Positions 17,255 through 24,140 of a stretch of DNA of 64,000 nucleotides are shown in pieces; positions within the stretch are counted from its first letter, which is position 1; the number at the start of each line of letters is the position of its first letter. Source of the stretch: Methanoculleus caldifontis. GTDB taxonomy: Archaea > Halobacteriota > Methanomicrobia > Methanomicrobiales > Methanoculleaceae. The stretch is from NCBI RefSeq assembly GCF_032842345.1, contig NZ_WBKO01000003.1, positions 62,001-126,000 of the forward strand, read 5' to 3'. Under the pieces are notes generated by a model. That model ran no database searches. It was given only the letters and a program-made list of their open reading frames with translations, and was not told the DNA's origin. Made by a program: the position numbers and the translations under genes.

Positions 17255-17499
17255 TATTCATCCCTCGTTTTAAGTCCTGCCTGTTTGAGAACGCTGTTCA
17301 GCGTTCCCGGAGCAAGTTTGTCTGCCGGGTGCCCGGCGATGGTGATACGACCGGTGCGATGTTCTGTAAGGAACGGAGCTTGAGCAACCGAAGGTTGCGA
17401 AGTTTTGACGGAGGCTTTATACTGCCGGTGACTGCCCCGGGTCGCCACCAGGTACCATCCGTCCGCTTCGATCATCGTTATGCAGTCTCTCACTTTCAT
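17254..17499 (-). CDS. hicA: HicA-type mRNA interferase carrying an in-frame repeat insertion
   Basis: 81 aa where HicA is normally ~60-65. The family pattern is clear: MKVRDCITMIEADGWYLVAT, RGSHRQYK with the catalytic His, then GRITIAGHPADKLAPGTLNS and VLKQAGL. Between them sit 16 extra residues, encoded by a 48-bp copy of the TGCGA...GCGAAG repeat. Removing that copy joins KASVKT to GRITI, the canonical length. The ATG at 17499 follows GGAGAAAGA. The insertion lies in the loop after the catalytic strand; whether the protein still folds is unknown. Confidence 0.75.
   Translation of the reverse strand: MKVRDCITMIEADGWYLVATRGSHRQYKASVKTSQPSVAQAPFLTEHRTGRITIAGHPADKLAPGTLNSVLKQAGLKTRDE
17355..17402 (+). 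repeat. 48-bp TGCGA...GCGAAG element inside hicA
   Basis: Begins TGCGATGTTC, has the core GGAACGGAGCTTGAGCAACC and ends GGTTGCGAAG. It contains hairpins GTTC-TGTAAG-GAAC and GCAACC-GAA-GGTTGC. It is near-identical to the unit at 3990-4035 and, read on the other strand, to 21900-21945. The length is a multiple of three, so hicA stays open. Confidence 0.8.
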
Positions 17500-17768
17500 T
17501 CTTTCTCCGCCCATACCCGCTGATCCGGAACCCCGGACGCACCATGCTTACTATAGATGATCGGAATCACGCACACATCACGCATCATCACGCATCATAA
17601 GTCCCGGTTCCCCTGACCTGTTCGTGTCTTGCTCAAGTGAGGAGGCTATCCCTTTGTATCTGGATCAAATGTCTGACAGTGCCGGCGGCCGTGCAGAAGA
17701 CGAGGAAGAGGCTTAAGGAGGAACTGACTCATCTTTTATGTAAACTGGATGACCGGGAGGAGAGGGCG

Positions 17769-19463
17769 ATGTATGAGGATCTGGGCGCTCAACTGCGGGA
17801 GATGATGGATCTCCCGGCCGAAACCGAGTGGATCGAGTTCAAGGAGGCAAAGACCAACTTTGATTTCGATGATGTGGGCAGGTATTTCTCGGCACTGAGT
17901 AACGAGGCCAACCTGTATGGGAAATCGGCAGGCTGGCTGCTCTTCGGCATCACTGATAGATCGCCCCGAAAGATTGTCGGCTCAAATTATCGCCTCACTC
18001 CTCCTGGCCTCGACCGGCTCAAAGAGCAGATCGCTCAGCATACAAATCATCTGATGACGTTTGCCGGTGTCCATGAACTCACGGTCGATGGGAAGCGGGT
18101 GGTGATGTTTGAGATCCCTCCGGCTTCCCGCGGCATTCCCACCACGTGGAAGGGTGTTGCGCATGGCCGTATCCATGAGTCTCTCGGACCTCTTGCCCTC
18201 CACGAGATCGAAGAGATACGCCGGCAGGCCCCTCTGGACGACTGGTCTGCGAAGGTCTGTGAGGGGGTGACGTATGCAGATCTTGATCCTGAGGCGATCG
18301 CCTTTGCGCGGGAGAAATACAAAGAGAAATTCCAGGAGAAACACCGGGATCGTGCAAAAGAAGTCGACGAGTGGGATGACCTTACTTTCCTTACGAAGGC
18401 GAAAGTATGTAATCAGGGTCGGATTACGAATACTGCGGTCATCCTCCTTGGAAAGAGTGAGGCAGCGTCCCTTCTCTCACCCGCAATTGCGCATATCACC
18501 TGGGTTCTCAGGGACAAGGATGAGATCGAAGTCGACTATGCCCACTTCGGCCCACCGCTGATCCTCGCCGTCGACAGGGTTTTTAGCAAGGTCCGAAACC
18601 TCACCGTCCGCTATATTTCAGGAGAGACGCTGTTCCCCCTTGAGGTGACGCAGTATGACCCCTGGGTGATCCGTGAAGCGTTGCACAACTGCATCGCCCA
18701 CCAGGACTATCGGCAGGCTGCCCGCATTACCGTGACTGAGAGGCCGGGTTCCCTGATGTTCACCAATCGCGGCGATTTTATTCCGGGGACTGTCCAGAGG
18801 GTGATTGAACGGGATATGCCGTCGGATCAGTATCGAAACCCTTTCCTTGCCGGCGCAATGGTCGAGTTGAACATGATCGATACCATCGGCAGCGGGATCA
18901 AGCGGATGTTTAGAATACAGCGGGACCGCAACTTCCCGATGCCTGACTATGATCTCGACGAGGAAAGTGTGGTGCGGGTCACGATTCCCGGCCGGCTGAT
19001 CGACGAGCGGTATACCTGGATGCTGATCGAGCGGAAGGATCTTACGTTGATGGATGTAATCGCTCTCGATAAGGTACAGAAGGGTCGGCCGGTAACCAGA
19101 GAGGAGCGAGATGTTCTGCGCGAGAAGAGACTCATCGAAGGGCGATCTCCGAATTTGTATGTGTCGGCGAGTGTCGCCGCCGAGACTGATACGCGGGCAG
19201 ACTATATCCGGAAGCGGTCGTTTGACAGGGCTTACTTCAAGGATATGGTGGTGGCGTACCTGCAAACGTATCATGAGGCAAGGTGGCCGGAGATCGAAGG
19301 CCTGTTGCTGGACAAAGTTTCTGATGCTTTGAACGAGAAGCAAAAGCGCGAGTTCATCAAGTCCCTCCTGAAGGAGATGCGAAAGGAGGGGACGATCGTG
19401 ACCGTCGGGAAGACGAGGGGCGCGAAGTGGGTGCTCACCCCATCCTCTTCTAAGAAGGTATGA
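17769..19463 (+). CDS. AlbA_2/Schlafen-type ATP-binding transcriptional-regulator-like protein
   Basis: 564 aa. The AlbA_2 domain (~15-145) has ETEWIEFKEAK and the signature GRIHESLGPLALHEIEEI. The central GHKL-like ATPase segment contains IREALHNCIAHQDY (N-x4-H-R/Q-D-Y) and GSGIKRMFRIQR, and a winged-helix-like tail follows. This is the COG2865 group, common in defence islands and mobile regions. The start at 17769 follows GGGAGGAGAGG; the frame is open upstream to 17637 without a good ribosome site. Codon use is less GC-rich than the flanking core genes, suggesting acquisition. Confidence 0.8.
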   Translation: MYEDLGAQLREMMDLPAETEWIEFKEAKTNFDFDDVGRYFSALSNEANLYGKSAGWLLFGITDRSPRKIVGSNYRLTPPGLDRLKEQIAQHTNHLMTFAGVHELTVDGKRVVMFEIPPASRGIPTTWKGVAHGRIHESLGPLALHEIEEIRRQAPLDDWSAKVCEGVTYADLDPEAIAFAREKYKEKFQEKHRDRAKEVDEWDDLTFLTKAKVCNQGRITNTAVILLGKSEAASLLSPAIAHITWVLRDKDEIEVDYAHFGPPLILAVDRVFSKVRNLTVRYISGETLFPLEVTQYDPWVIREALHNCIAHQDYRQAARITVTERPGSLMFTNRGDFIPGTVQRVIERDMPSDQYRNPFLAGAMVELNMIDTIGSGIKRMFRIQRDRNFPMPDYDLDEESVVRVTIPGRLIDERYTWMLIERKDLTLMDVIALDKVQKGRPVTREERDVLREKRLIEGRSPNLYVSASVAAETDTRADYIRKRSFDRAYFKDMVVAYLQTYHEARWPEIEGLLLDKVSDALNEKQKREFIKSLLKEMRKEGTIVTVGKTRGAKWVLTPSSSKKV

Positions 19464-19681
19464 TTGGGGAGAATTGGGGAAATTAATCCCAATTTCCTGC
19501 AACCGTTTGGAAAATAAACCTCTATTCTGTGATATTTATACAACATGGATTGGGGGAGATTGGGGATCGGTTGTGGAATATTGGGGATGCCATTTCAAAC
19601 ATCGACCTGAGATAGCATAATCTGGTGTTGCGGATCAGGAGCTTAACGCGCTGCACTCATTCTGGTGTCCCGAGCAGCTCC
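19464..19681 (+). repeat. AT-rich spacer with repeated ATTGGGGA motifs
   Basis: Within 19464-19590 the motif ATTGGGG(G)A occurs five times (GATTGGGGA, GAATTGGGGA, GGATTGGGGGA, GATTGGGGA, ATATTGGGGA), all in the same orientation, with a TATA-like GATATTTATAC between the clusters. There is no ORF. The G-runs could form a quadruplex or be a multi-copy binding site; neither can be proven here. Confidence 0.45.
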
Positions 19682-20059
19682 TCAGTACACCCTCCTCTCC
19701 GGGATCGCCCCCCGCACCCCGCCCCGGGGGTCTTCCACGTCCCCGGCATACCGGGGGATGACGTGGACGTGGAGGTGCATCACCGTCTGGCCGGCGGCTT
19801 TTCCCACGTTCACGCCGACGTTGTAGCCGTCGGGGTGGAGCCGGCCGTCGAGGAGGGCTTTCGCCTCCCGGACGAGGGCGAGGAGGGCGGCCTGTTCCGC
19901 GTCGGTCGCGTCGAAGAGGGTGGGGATGTGGCGGAAGGGGATGAGGAGGAGGTGGCCGGGGCTGACTGGATATCGATCATAGCGGGCGTAGCAGAGACTG
20001 TTTTCGAGGACGATCTCCTCCTCCGGGGGGTTGCAGAACGGGCAGGTCAGGGGGTCCAT
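19682..20059 (-). CDS. HIT family nucleotide hydrolase
   Basis: 125 aa. The histidine triad signature HLHVHVIPRY occurs near residue 95, preceded by GYNVGVNVGKAAGQTV; N-terminal CPFC fits the zinc-binding CxxC of archaeal/bacterial HIT proteins. It hydrolyses dinucleoside polyphosphates or AMP conjugates. The ATG at 20059 overlaps the end of the upstream HNH gene by 13 bp, so the two are probably co-transcribed. Confidence 0.88.
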   Translation of the reverse strand: MDPLTCPFCNPPEEEIVLENSLCYARYDRYPVSPGHLLLIPFRHIPTLFDATDAEQAALLALVREAKALLDGRLHPDGYNVGVNVGKAAGQTVMHLHVHVIPRYAGDVEDPRGGVRGAIPERRVY

Positions 20060-20682
20060 GCGGCGTACCCCCGGACGTGGATGAGGTAGGCGCATTTCTC
20101 GATGAGGTGGTCGAAGGCGCGGTCCTGCCAGTTGTTTCCCGGGGTTTCGAGGCCGAGGAGGGAGACCGCGATCTCCCGCTCGAACGGCCGGGGGGCGTGG
20201 TCGTGGAGGAGGTCCCAGTAGCCGATGATGCAGTCCCGCCGGGATTCGAGGAGCGCCGGATCGGGGATATGGTCGCGCTTCTTGGCATTGATTGAACCGA
20301 GGGCGGGGAGGAGGTTCCAGAGGTCGTTGTTCTTCCAGACCGCGAACGGGAGGACGTGGTCGATGTGCATCGCCTCCGGCGAGTGGATGGCCTTCCCCGA
20401 CCAGACACAGGCGAGCGTCCCCTCCTCCGCAAAGATTGACTGGTAGATGTTCCGTGCATCCGCGACCGCCCGCTCGGTCGTCGGGGTCCTGGTGAGCAGC
20501 GAGAGCATGCACTCCTCGGTGACGGTCCCCGTCCTGTCCGCGGCCGCGGTGAACTCGGCCCACTTCTTCAGGAGGCACTCCTCCCCGGAGATGAACCCCC
20601 CGAAGTGCTCGAAGACCGTGCAGAGGTCGCGGGAGAGGGAGAACCGGCCGGGAGGGGGTGAGGTGAACGACGCGTGCCCCAT
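20047..20682 (-). CDS. HNH endonuclease-like protein, 5' end adjoining a repeat
   Basis: 211 aa from the ATG at 20682. The HNH core is MHIDHVLPFAVWKNN, then LWNLLPALGSINAKKRDHIP, a full His-Asn type metal finger. The residues upstream of 20682 that remain open in frame derive from the repeat region (20683-20850), so the native N-terminus may have been lost or shifted. The C-terminal ~80 residues are helical. Such HNH proteins often act in restriction or phage defence. It ends inside the HIT gene start. Confidence 0.65.
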   Translation of the reverse strand: MGHASFTSPPPGRFSLSRDLCTVFEHFGGFISGEECLLKKWAEFTAAADRTGTVTEECMLSLLTRTPTTERAVADARNIYQSIFAEEGTLACVWSGKAIHSPEAMHIDHVLPFAVWKNNDLWNLLPALGSINAKKRDHIPDPALLESRRDCIIGYWDLLHDHAPRPFEREIAVSLLGLETPGNNWQDRAFDHLIEKCAYLIHVRGYAAWTP

Positions 20683-21039
20683 CAGGGGCAGGCGGAGTTT
20701 GAGAAAACGCGGAGCGTTTTCGAGTGACGACGGGCCGAAGGGTGCGACTGCCTGGCAGGCAGGCCGAAGTCGTAGAAGAGGCTGAGGAACAAGCGACCGA
20801 ACAAGTAGTCGAACAAGTGACCGAACAAGTACAGCGCCTCCTGATCTGCTTGAAGGAGATGTCTGAAAAAAGGAGAGTGATACCCCGGCGGGGTGATGGC
20901 GGTGCCCACCGATACCACGTTCAGCACCCGGCGGTTCCCGCCCTCCTATCCGCCGCCGAGCACCCGCACAATCACCGCCCCCCCCTGCGACCGCCAACCC
21001 GGGGGAAAAGCGTTATCCTGATGGGCGGGTAACAGGAGT
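20683..21039. repeat. repeat-rich intergenic region with a 12-bp tandem repeat
   Basis: 20690-20770 holds hairpin-rich repeat DNA (AAAACGC-GGA-GCGTTTT; TGCCTGGCAGGCA). 20787-20834 is a four-copy 12-bp tandem repeat of GAACAAGnnnnn, with copies starting at 20787, 20799, 20811 and 20823. 20946-20995, read on the minus strand, ends in GGAVIVRVLGGG-stop, resembling the end of the frame at 22227, so a gene remnant is possible. The promoter of the MNT gene must lie at the right end. Confidence 0.55.
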
Positions 21040-21351
21040 ATGATAGGCATGCTTACGGCTGATGGCATCCTCGGCACGCTGGCGGAACACCGGGAACGGA
21101 TCAGGAGCCTTGGCGTCCGGCGGATCGGGGTCTTCGGGTCGTTTGTCCGGGGCGAAGAGCGCGAAGAGAGCGATATCGATATCCTCATCGAGTTCAGGGA
21201 AGGAGGGCGCTCCTTTGACACGTACATGGACCTCAAGTTCTTCCTCGAAGATCTCTTCGGAAGGAGAGTCGACCTCGTCGACCGCGATGCCATAAAGCCG
21301 GCTCTCGCACCACACATCCTCCGGAGCGTCAGGTATGTCCCGGGAGTATAA
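21040..21351 (+). CDS. mntA: MNT-type nucleotidyltransferase antitoxin
   Basis: 103 aa. The catalytic motif GSFVRGEEREESDIDILIEF (G-S-x10-D-x-D) and a late acid in RRVDLVDRDAIKP are intact. In the characterised MntA-HepT pairs, the nucleotidyltransferase AMPylates HepT next to its ribonuclease site and so blocks it. The reading frame overlaps the next gene by 17 bp. Start at 21040 just behind AGGAG; the in-frame ATG three codons later gives better spacing. Confidence 0.88.
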   Translation: MIGMLTADGILGTLAEHRERIRSLGVRRIGVFGSFVRGEEREESDIDILIEFREGGRSFDTYMDLKFFLEDLFGRRVDLVDRDAIKPALAPHILRSVRYVPGV

Positions 21352-21679
21352 CCTCTATCTCCACGATATCCTGGAGGCCATTGGGAGAATTGAGCGGTAT
21401 ACTCGGGGAATGGATTACGAGGAGTTCCTGGCAAACTACCTGGTGCAGGACGGAGTGATCCGGAACCTCATGGTCATCGGGGAGGCCGTGAAACTCATCC
21501 CCGAACCGCTGAAATGCGAGCATGCCGATATTTCCTGGAGGAAGATTGCAGGGATGCGCGACATCCTCATTCACGCATACTTCGGGATCCATAACGAGAT
21601 CGTGTGGGACGTTGTCAGGAACAAGATCCCTGAATTACAGATTGCAATCAGGCAGATGCTCGATAGCGAGGCTGCCTGA
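21335..21679 (+). CDS. hepT: HepT-type HEPN ribonuclease toxin
   Basis: 114 aa, full length. The HEPN motif is present and intact in MRDILIHAYFGI (R-x4-H-x-Y). ILEAIGRIERYTRGMDYEEF and LMVIGEAVKLIP are family hallmarks. It cleaves RNA unless modified by the MNT partner encoded just upstream. This is the only MNT/HEPN pair in the window with both partners apparently intact. Confidence 0.88.
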   Translation: MSREYNLYLHDILEAIGRIERYTRGMDYEEFLANYLVQDGVIRNLMVIGEAVKLIPEPLKCEHADISWRKIAGMRDILIHAYFGIHNEIVWDVVRNKIPELQIAIRQMLDSEAA

Positions 21680-21799
21680 TCACCCCTCTGCCGTGGACTG
21701 GCGCACATGGCTCCCGGTCTGCCCGGTGACGACGAATCCATACTGTTTCGAGAGTATCTTTATCATGGTCTCGCCCGATACCGGCCTAAGCCCGGGCAC
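21680..21799 (-). pseudogene. hicA: truncated HicA toxin
   Basis: 39 aa from the GTG at 21799. RPVSGETMIKILSKQYGFVV, then TGQTGSHVRQSTAEG, matches the first half of HicA including the catalytic GSH. The second half (GRxTxPxHxGxxLxxGTL) is missing; the frame stops exactly at the 3' end of hepT, which is where DNA has been lost. It overlaps the tail of the interrupted hicB, the standard hicBA order. Confidence 0.65.
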
Positions 21800-22044
21800 C
21801 CTCGGTCACCTCAAACGTCGTGATGATCGGTCTTCTCCCGTCTTCCAGCGGGAATTCTTCTAAGTACAGCTCCGTAGCCTCCTTGAGGTTGGCTACAGCC
21901 TTCGCACCTCTGGTGCTCGAGCTCCCGCCCTTACGGCCGGTCGCACTCCTCTACCGTCTTGCCCTGGCTGACGGTGCCGATCTCCGGGCACTCCGCGACG
22001 TACATATCCTCTTCCCTGTAGAGCACGGCCGTGAACGTCCCCAT
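21786..22044 (-). pseudogene. hicB: HicB antitoxin interrupted by a 46-bp repeat
   Basis: The first part reads MGTFTAVLYREEDMYVAECP, then EIGTVSQGKTVEE, and hits a stop after CDRP. The second part reads AVANLKEATELYLEEFPLED, then GRRPIITTFEVTEGARA-stop. Deleting 21900-21945 fuses them (KTVEE-AVANLKEAT) into a perfect 70-codon HicB of the partially inactivated RNase-H type. Thus a 46-bp repeat split an otherwise intact gene. Translated parts are coupled to hicA by overlap. Confidence 0.8.
21900..21945 (-). repeat. 46-bp TGCGA...GCGAAG element inside hicB
   Basis: On the minus strand it begins TGCGACCGGC, continues GGGAGCTCGAGCACC and ends AGGTGCGAAG. Same family as 17355-17402 and 3990-4035. 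Its exact removal restores hicB, so both edges of the insertion can be placed to the base. Confidence 0.8.
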
Positions 22045-22136
22045 GATCTCACCGATAGAGTAGCATCTCCCTTTGTGGTGATAATACTGACCGACGTGGT
22101 CGGGCGGTCCTCTTGCCTGCCTGGAAGAGTTCAAAC

Positions 22137-22161
22137 GCGGGTTCGAATCCCGGCCGGGGCG
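22137..22161 (+). other. tRNA 3'-end-like fragment
   Basis: GCGGGTTCGAATCCCGG followed by CCGGGGCG looks like a tRNA T-arm (TTCGAAT loop, four of five stem pairs) and 3' acceptor strand. No matching 5' acceptor GCCCCGG is present within ~100 bp upstream, so it is not a whole tRNA. It may be a scar of an element that integrated at a tRNA gene, or chance similarity. Confidence 0.35.
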
Positions 22162-22226
22162 AGTCTCCGTTCTTCAGGCCGGAGAGGGATTGCGGTACTC
22201 ATGCCCTCCTGGCGCCTGTTATGGTC

Positions 22227-22553
22227 CTACCCGCCGCCCAGCACCTTCACGACCACCTCCACCACCCCACCGACGACCCCGCCGGCCCTGGCGCTCACCG
22301 TCGAACCCCTCCTCTCTCGCACCTTACGGTGCTCGAACTCCTGCTCCGCACCTCGCACCTGTGGTGCTCGAACTCCGTTCCTGGTGGAACATCGTTCTTC
22401 GGTGCTCATGCTCCGGCCCTTCAGGCCATCGCACCTTTCGGCCAGTCGTTCCTGACCTGCCTTCTCCGCCCACCACCCCTCCAGAGCCCGGATCCTGTCC
22501 AATCTAGACGACGCCATCCGAACCGCAGTGCGAGCGTCTTCAGTGGACATCAT
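22227..22553 (-). CDS. hypothetical protein whose middle is made of repeat units
   Basis: 108 aa from the ATG at 22553. The N-terminus (EDARTAVRMASSRLDRIRAL) is a helix-forming segment; the C-terminus (ARAGGVVGGVVEVVVKVLGGG) is a glycine-spaced hydrophobic helix. The central ~40 residues (CDGLKGRS... to EFEHRKVRE) are a translation of repeat DNA at 22318-22441. The original may have been a ~65-aa membrane-anchored protein. Alternatively the frame is fortuitous. Confidence 0.35.
   Translation of the reverse strand: MMSTEDARTAVRMASSRLDRIRALEGWWAEKAGQERLAERCDGLKGRSMSTEERCSTRNGVRAPQVRGAEQEFEHRKVRERRGSTVSARAGGVVGGVVEVVVKVLGGG
22318..22441 (-). repeat. array of three TGCGA...GCGAG repeat units
   Basis: Read on the minus strand: TGCGATGGCC...GAGCACCGAAG, then TGTTCCACCAGGAACGGAGT...CAGGTGCGAG, then GTGCGGAGCAGGAGTTCGAG...AAGGTGCGAG. 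These share the GGAG(C/T)TCGAGCACC core with copies near 4.0, 17.4 and 21.9 kb. The run lies inside a minus-strand open frame. Confidence 0.7.
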
Positions 22554-22671
22554 CCCCCAAGCAATTTTTCTCAGTGCCGGGGCATAGATCGCCCCGACAA
22601 ACGACCCTCTTCAGACAGAGATATGTAGATTGAAGCACCAGAGGATCATATATCGCAGAGGTGAAGTTGCC

Positions 22672-22869
22672 ATGAGCCAGGTAAAAGAGGAGATCATCAA
22701 CGAGTTGAACGACCTCCCACCTCGGACCTACGGTGAGGTGCTCGATTTCATCCGGTTCCTCAAATCCCGGCGCAGGAAGGCCGCCCCGGACACCGCCCTC
22801 GCGAGCGAACCCGTGCTCCGGAAAGACTGGCTCCGACCCGAGGAGGAAGAAGCGTGGAGCGATTTGTAA
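22672..22869 (+). CDS. small antitoxin-like protein (DUF2281-like)
   Basis: 65 aa. MSQVKEEIINELNDLPPRTY, then GEVLDFIRFLKSRRRK, is the N-terminal signature of short DUF2281/VapB-like antitoxins; the acidic tail EEEEAWSDL is the likely toxin-binding part. The start is at 22672 behind GAGGTGAAG. Its end overlaps the downstream mazF-like gene by 16 bp. The antitoxin appears intact while its toxin is frameshifted. Confidence 0.7.
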   Translation: MSQVKEEIINELNDLPPRTYGEVLDFIRFLKSRRRKAAPDTALASEPVLRKDWLRPEEEEAWSDL

Positions 22870-23190
22870 GAGGCGATGTTGTCGTTGTGCCGTTTCCCTT
22901 CTCGGACCTGTCGACGGTGAAGCGGCGGCCAGCTCTTGTCGTTGCGGCACCTGGCGGTGACGATGTCATCCTCTGTCAAATCACGAGCCCAGCAGGTCCG
23001 GGATCGCTACGCCGTCGGTATTACTGAACTCGACTTTGTAGAGGGAACACTCCACAAACCGAGCAATATTCGGCCGAACCGGCTCTTTTCTGCCAGTGTC
23101 GACCTGATTCTTTATCGAGCCGGACGTCTCAATGACCAGGCTGTCACGTCGGTCATCGATAGGATCATCGGGATCCTGCAGGCGGAGTGA
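22854..23190 (+). pseudogene. frameshifted MazF/PemK-type toxin
   Basis: The GTG at 22854 opens MERFVRGDVVVVPFPFSDLS, then VKRRPALVVAA, the MazF/PemK core, up to ILCQITS; it then runs out of frame to a stop at 23025. The other frame carries QQVRDRYAVGITELDFVEGT, then LHKPSNIRPNRLF and VIDRIIGILQ. One extra C in AGCCCAG near 22988 accounts for the break. MazF cuts mRNA at short motifs; as written this copy is dead. Confidence 0.75.
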
Positions 23191-23444
23191 CTCCCAGCCG
23201 GGAACCCGCAGTTGAGGCCTTCGCGCTATTTCACTTTCAACCCGGGCACGGCCCGCCTTTAACAATCTCTTCTCCTCCAGACACTCCTATGGTACATACC
23301 CTTCTCCTCCGCAGCGACCAGACCTTTTTCAGAGATCCTGACGTCTTCGAGCCGGCAGATCGTCTCTCCGAGCACCTCCACCCCCGCGACGCCCGGAACT
23401 CCTCTGGTCCTCCCGGGACAGGAACTCGTGCTCCACGATTGTTT

Positions 23445-23472
23445 AATATATTGAACGATCATTCAATATATT
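23445..23472 (+). promoter_or_regulatory. operator-like inverted repeat over the promoter of the wHTH-nucleotidyltransferase gene
   Basis: AATATATTGAA (23445-23455) and its exact inverse TTCAATATATT (23462-23472) are separated by CGATCA. The left arm contains TTTAATATAT, a TATA box about 26-30 bp before the ATG at 23475, so transcription would start at or near the ATG. The encoded protein has a winged helix and is the natural candidate for binding here. Confidence 0.65.
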
Positions 23473-23474
23473 GT

Positions 23475-24020
23475 ATGCTCCGGGAGTTCGAGACGTTTGT
23501 CGGGTTCCGGGTCCTCGCCTGGTTCCTCACTCACCCCACGGGCGAGATCCACATCAATAAACTCGCCCGGGAGATCGGGGTCAGTCCGGGAAGCGTCAAA
23601 GCGTATGCCGATGCCTTCGAGCGCGACGGGTTGATCACCGTCACGCGCCTCGGCACCGCACGGCTCCTCTCCCTCGACAACGACTCCTTTGCCGTCCGGG
23701 AGTTGAAGCGGGCCTGCATGGCCCTCCTGCTCGTCCGGGCAGGCATCGAGGACCTCGCGCCGGAGAGCATCGCGGTCGCGGTCTACGGGAGCACTGCGGC
23801 GGGGACCTTCGATGAGCAGAGCGACGTCGACATTCTGATCATCGGTGACGAGAGTCAGGTCGATCACGGCCGGGTGCCGGCACTTGAGGCGGAGACCGAT
23901 CGAGAGGTGCAGTTGACGGTTGTCCCCTACTACCGGTGGGAGCAGATGAAAGAGGAAGGCGACCCGTTTGTCGCGAGCGTCCTGCGAAACCACATGCTTG
24001 TTCGAGGGGTTCGCCTATGA
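23475..24020 (+). CDS. winged-helix + nucleotidyltransferase protein
   Basis: 181 aa. Residues ~1-75 form a winged helix (VGFRVLAWFLTHPTGEIHIN, LAREIGVSPGSVKAYADAFE). Residues ~95-175 form an MNT-type nucleotidyltransferase with YGSTAAGTFDEQSDVDILII (G-S-x10-D-x-D). The architecture is known from archaeal MNT/HEPN modules, where the partner HEPN usually follows; no HEPN gene with its own start is seen directly downstream. ATG 2 bp after a perfect inverted repeat implies leaderless, self-controlled expression. Confidence 0.8.
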   Translation: MLREFETFVGFRVLAWFLTHPTGEIHINKLAREIGVSPGSVKAYADAFERDGLITVTRLGTARLLSLDNDSFAVRELKRACMALLLVRAGIEDLAPESIAVAVYGSTAAGTFDEQSDVDILIIGDESQVDHGRVPALEAETDREVQLTVVPYYRWEQMKEEGDPFVASVLRNHMLVRGVRL

Positions 24021-24140
24021 GGTGGCGGGAGTGCGTCGACCGCGGCCTCTTCCCCCCCTCCTCTTTTCGCGGACTGAACCTTTGTGCCGGCGTACGGGAG
24101 ATGTCTATACTAAAGAGAACAGCGCATATCCCGATCAGAA

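Noticed and set aside
20683-20997. N-terminal 105 residues of the HNH frame as native protein
   Set aside because: They translate hairpin repeats and the 12-bp tandem repeat; kept as a note on possible 5' replacement only.
22080-22165. Complete tRNA gene
   Set aside because: T-arm and 3' acceptor are present, but no 5' acceptor partner and no proper anticodon stem-loop; kept only as a fragment.
23259-23462. 67-aa minus-strand frame starting inside the 23445 dyad
   Set aside because: No TATA at the right distance on that strand and no family resemblance; probably chance.
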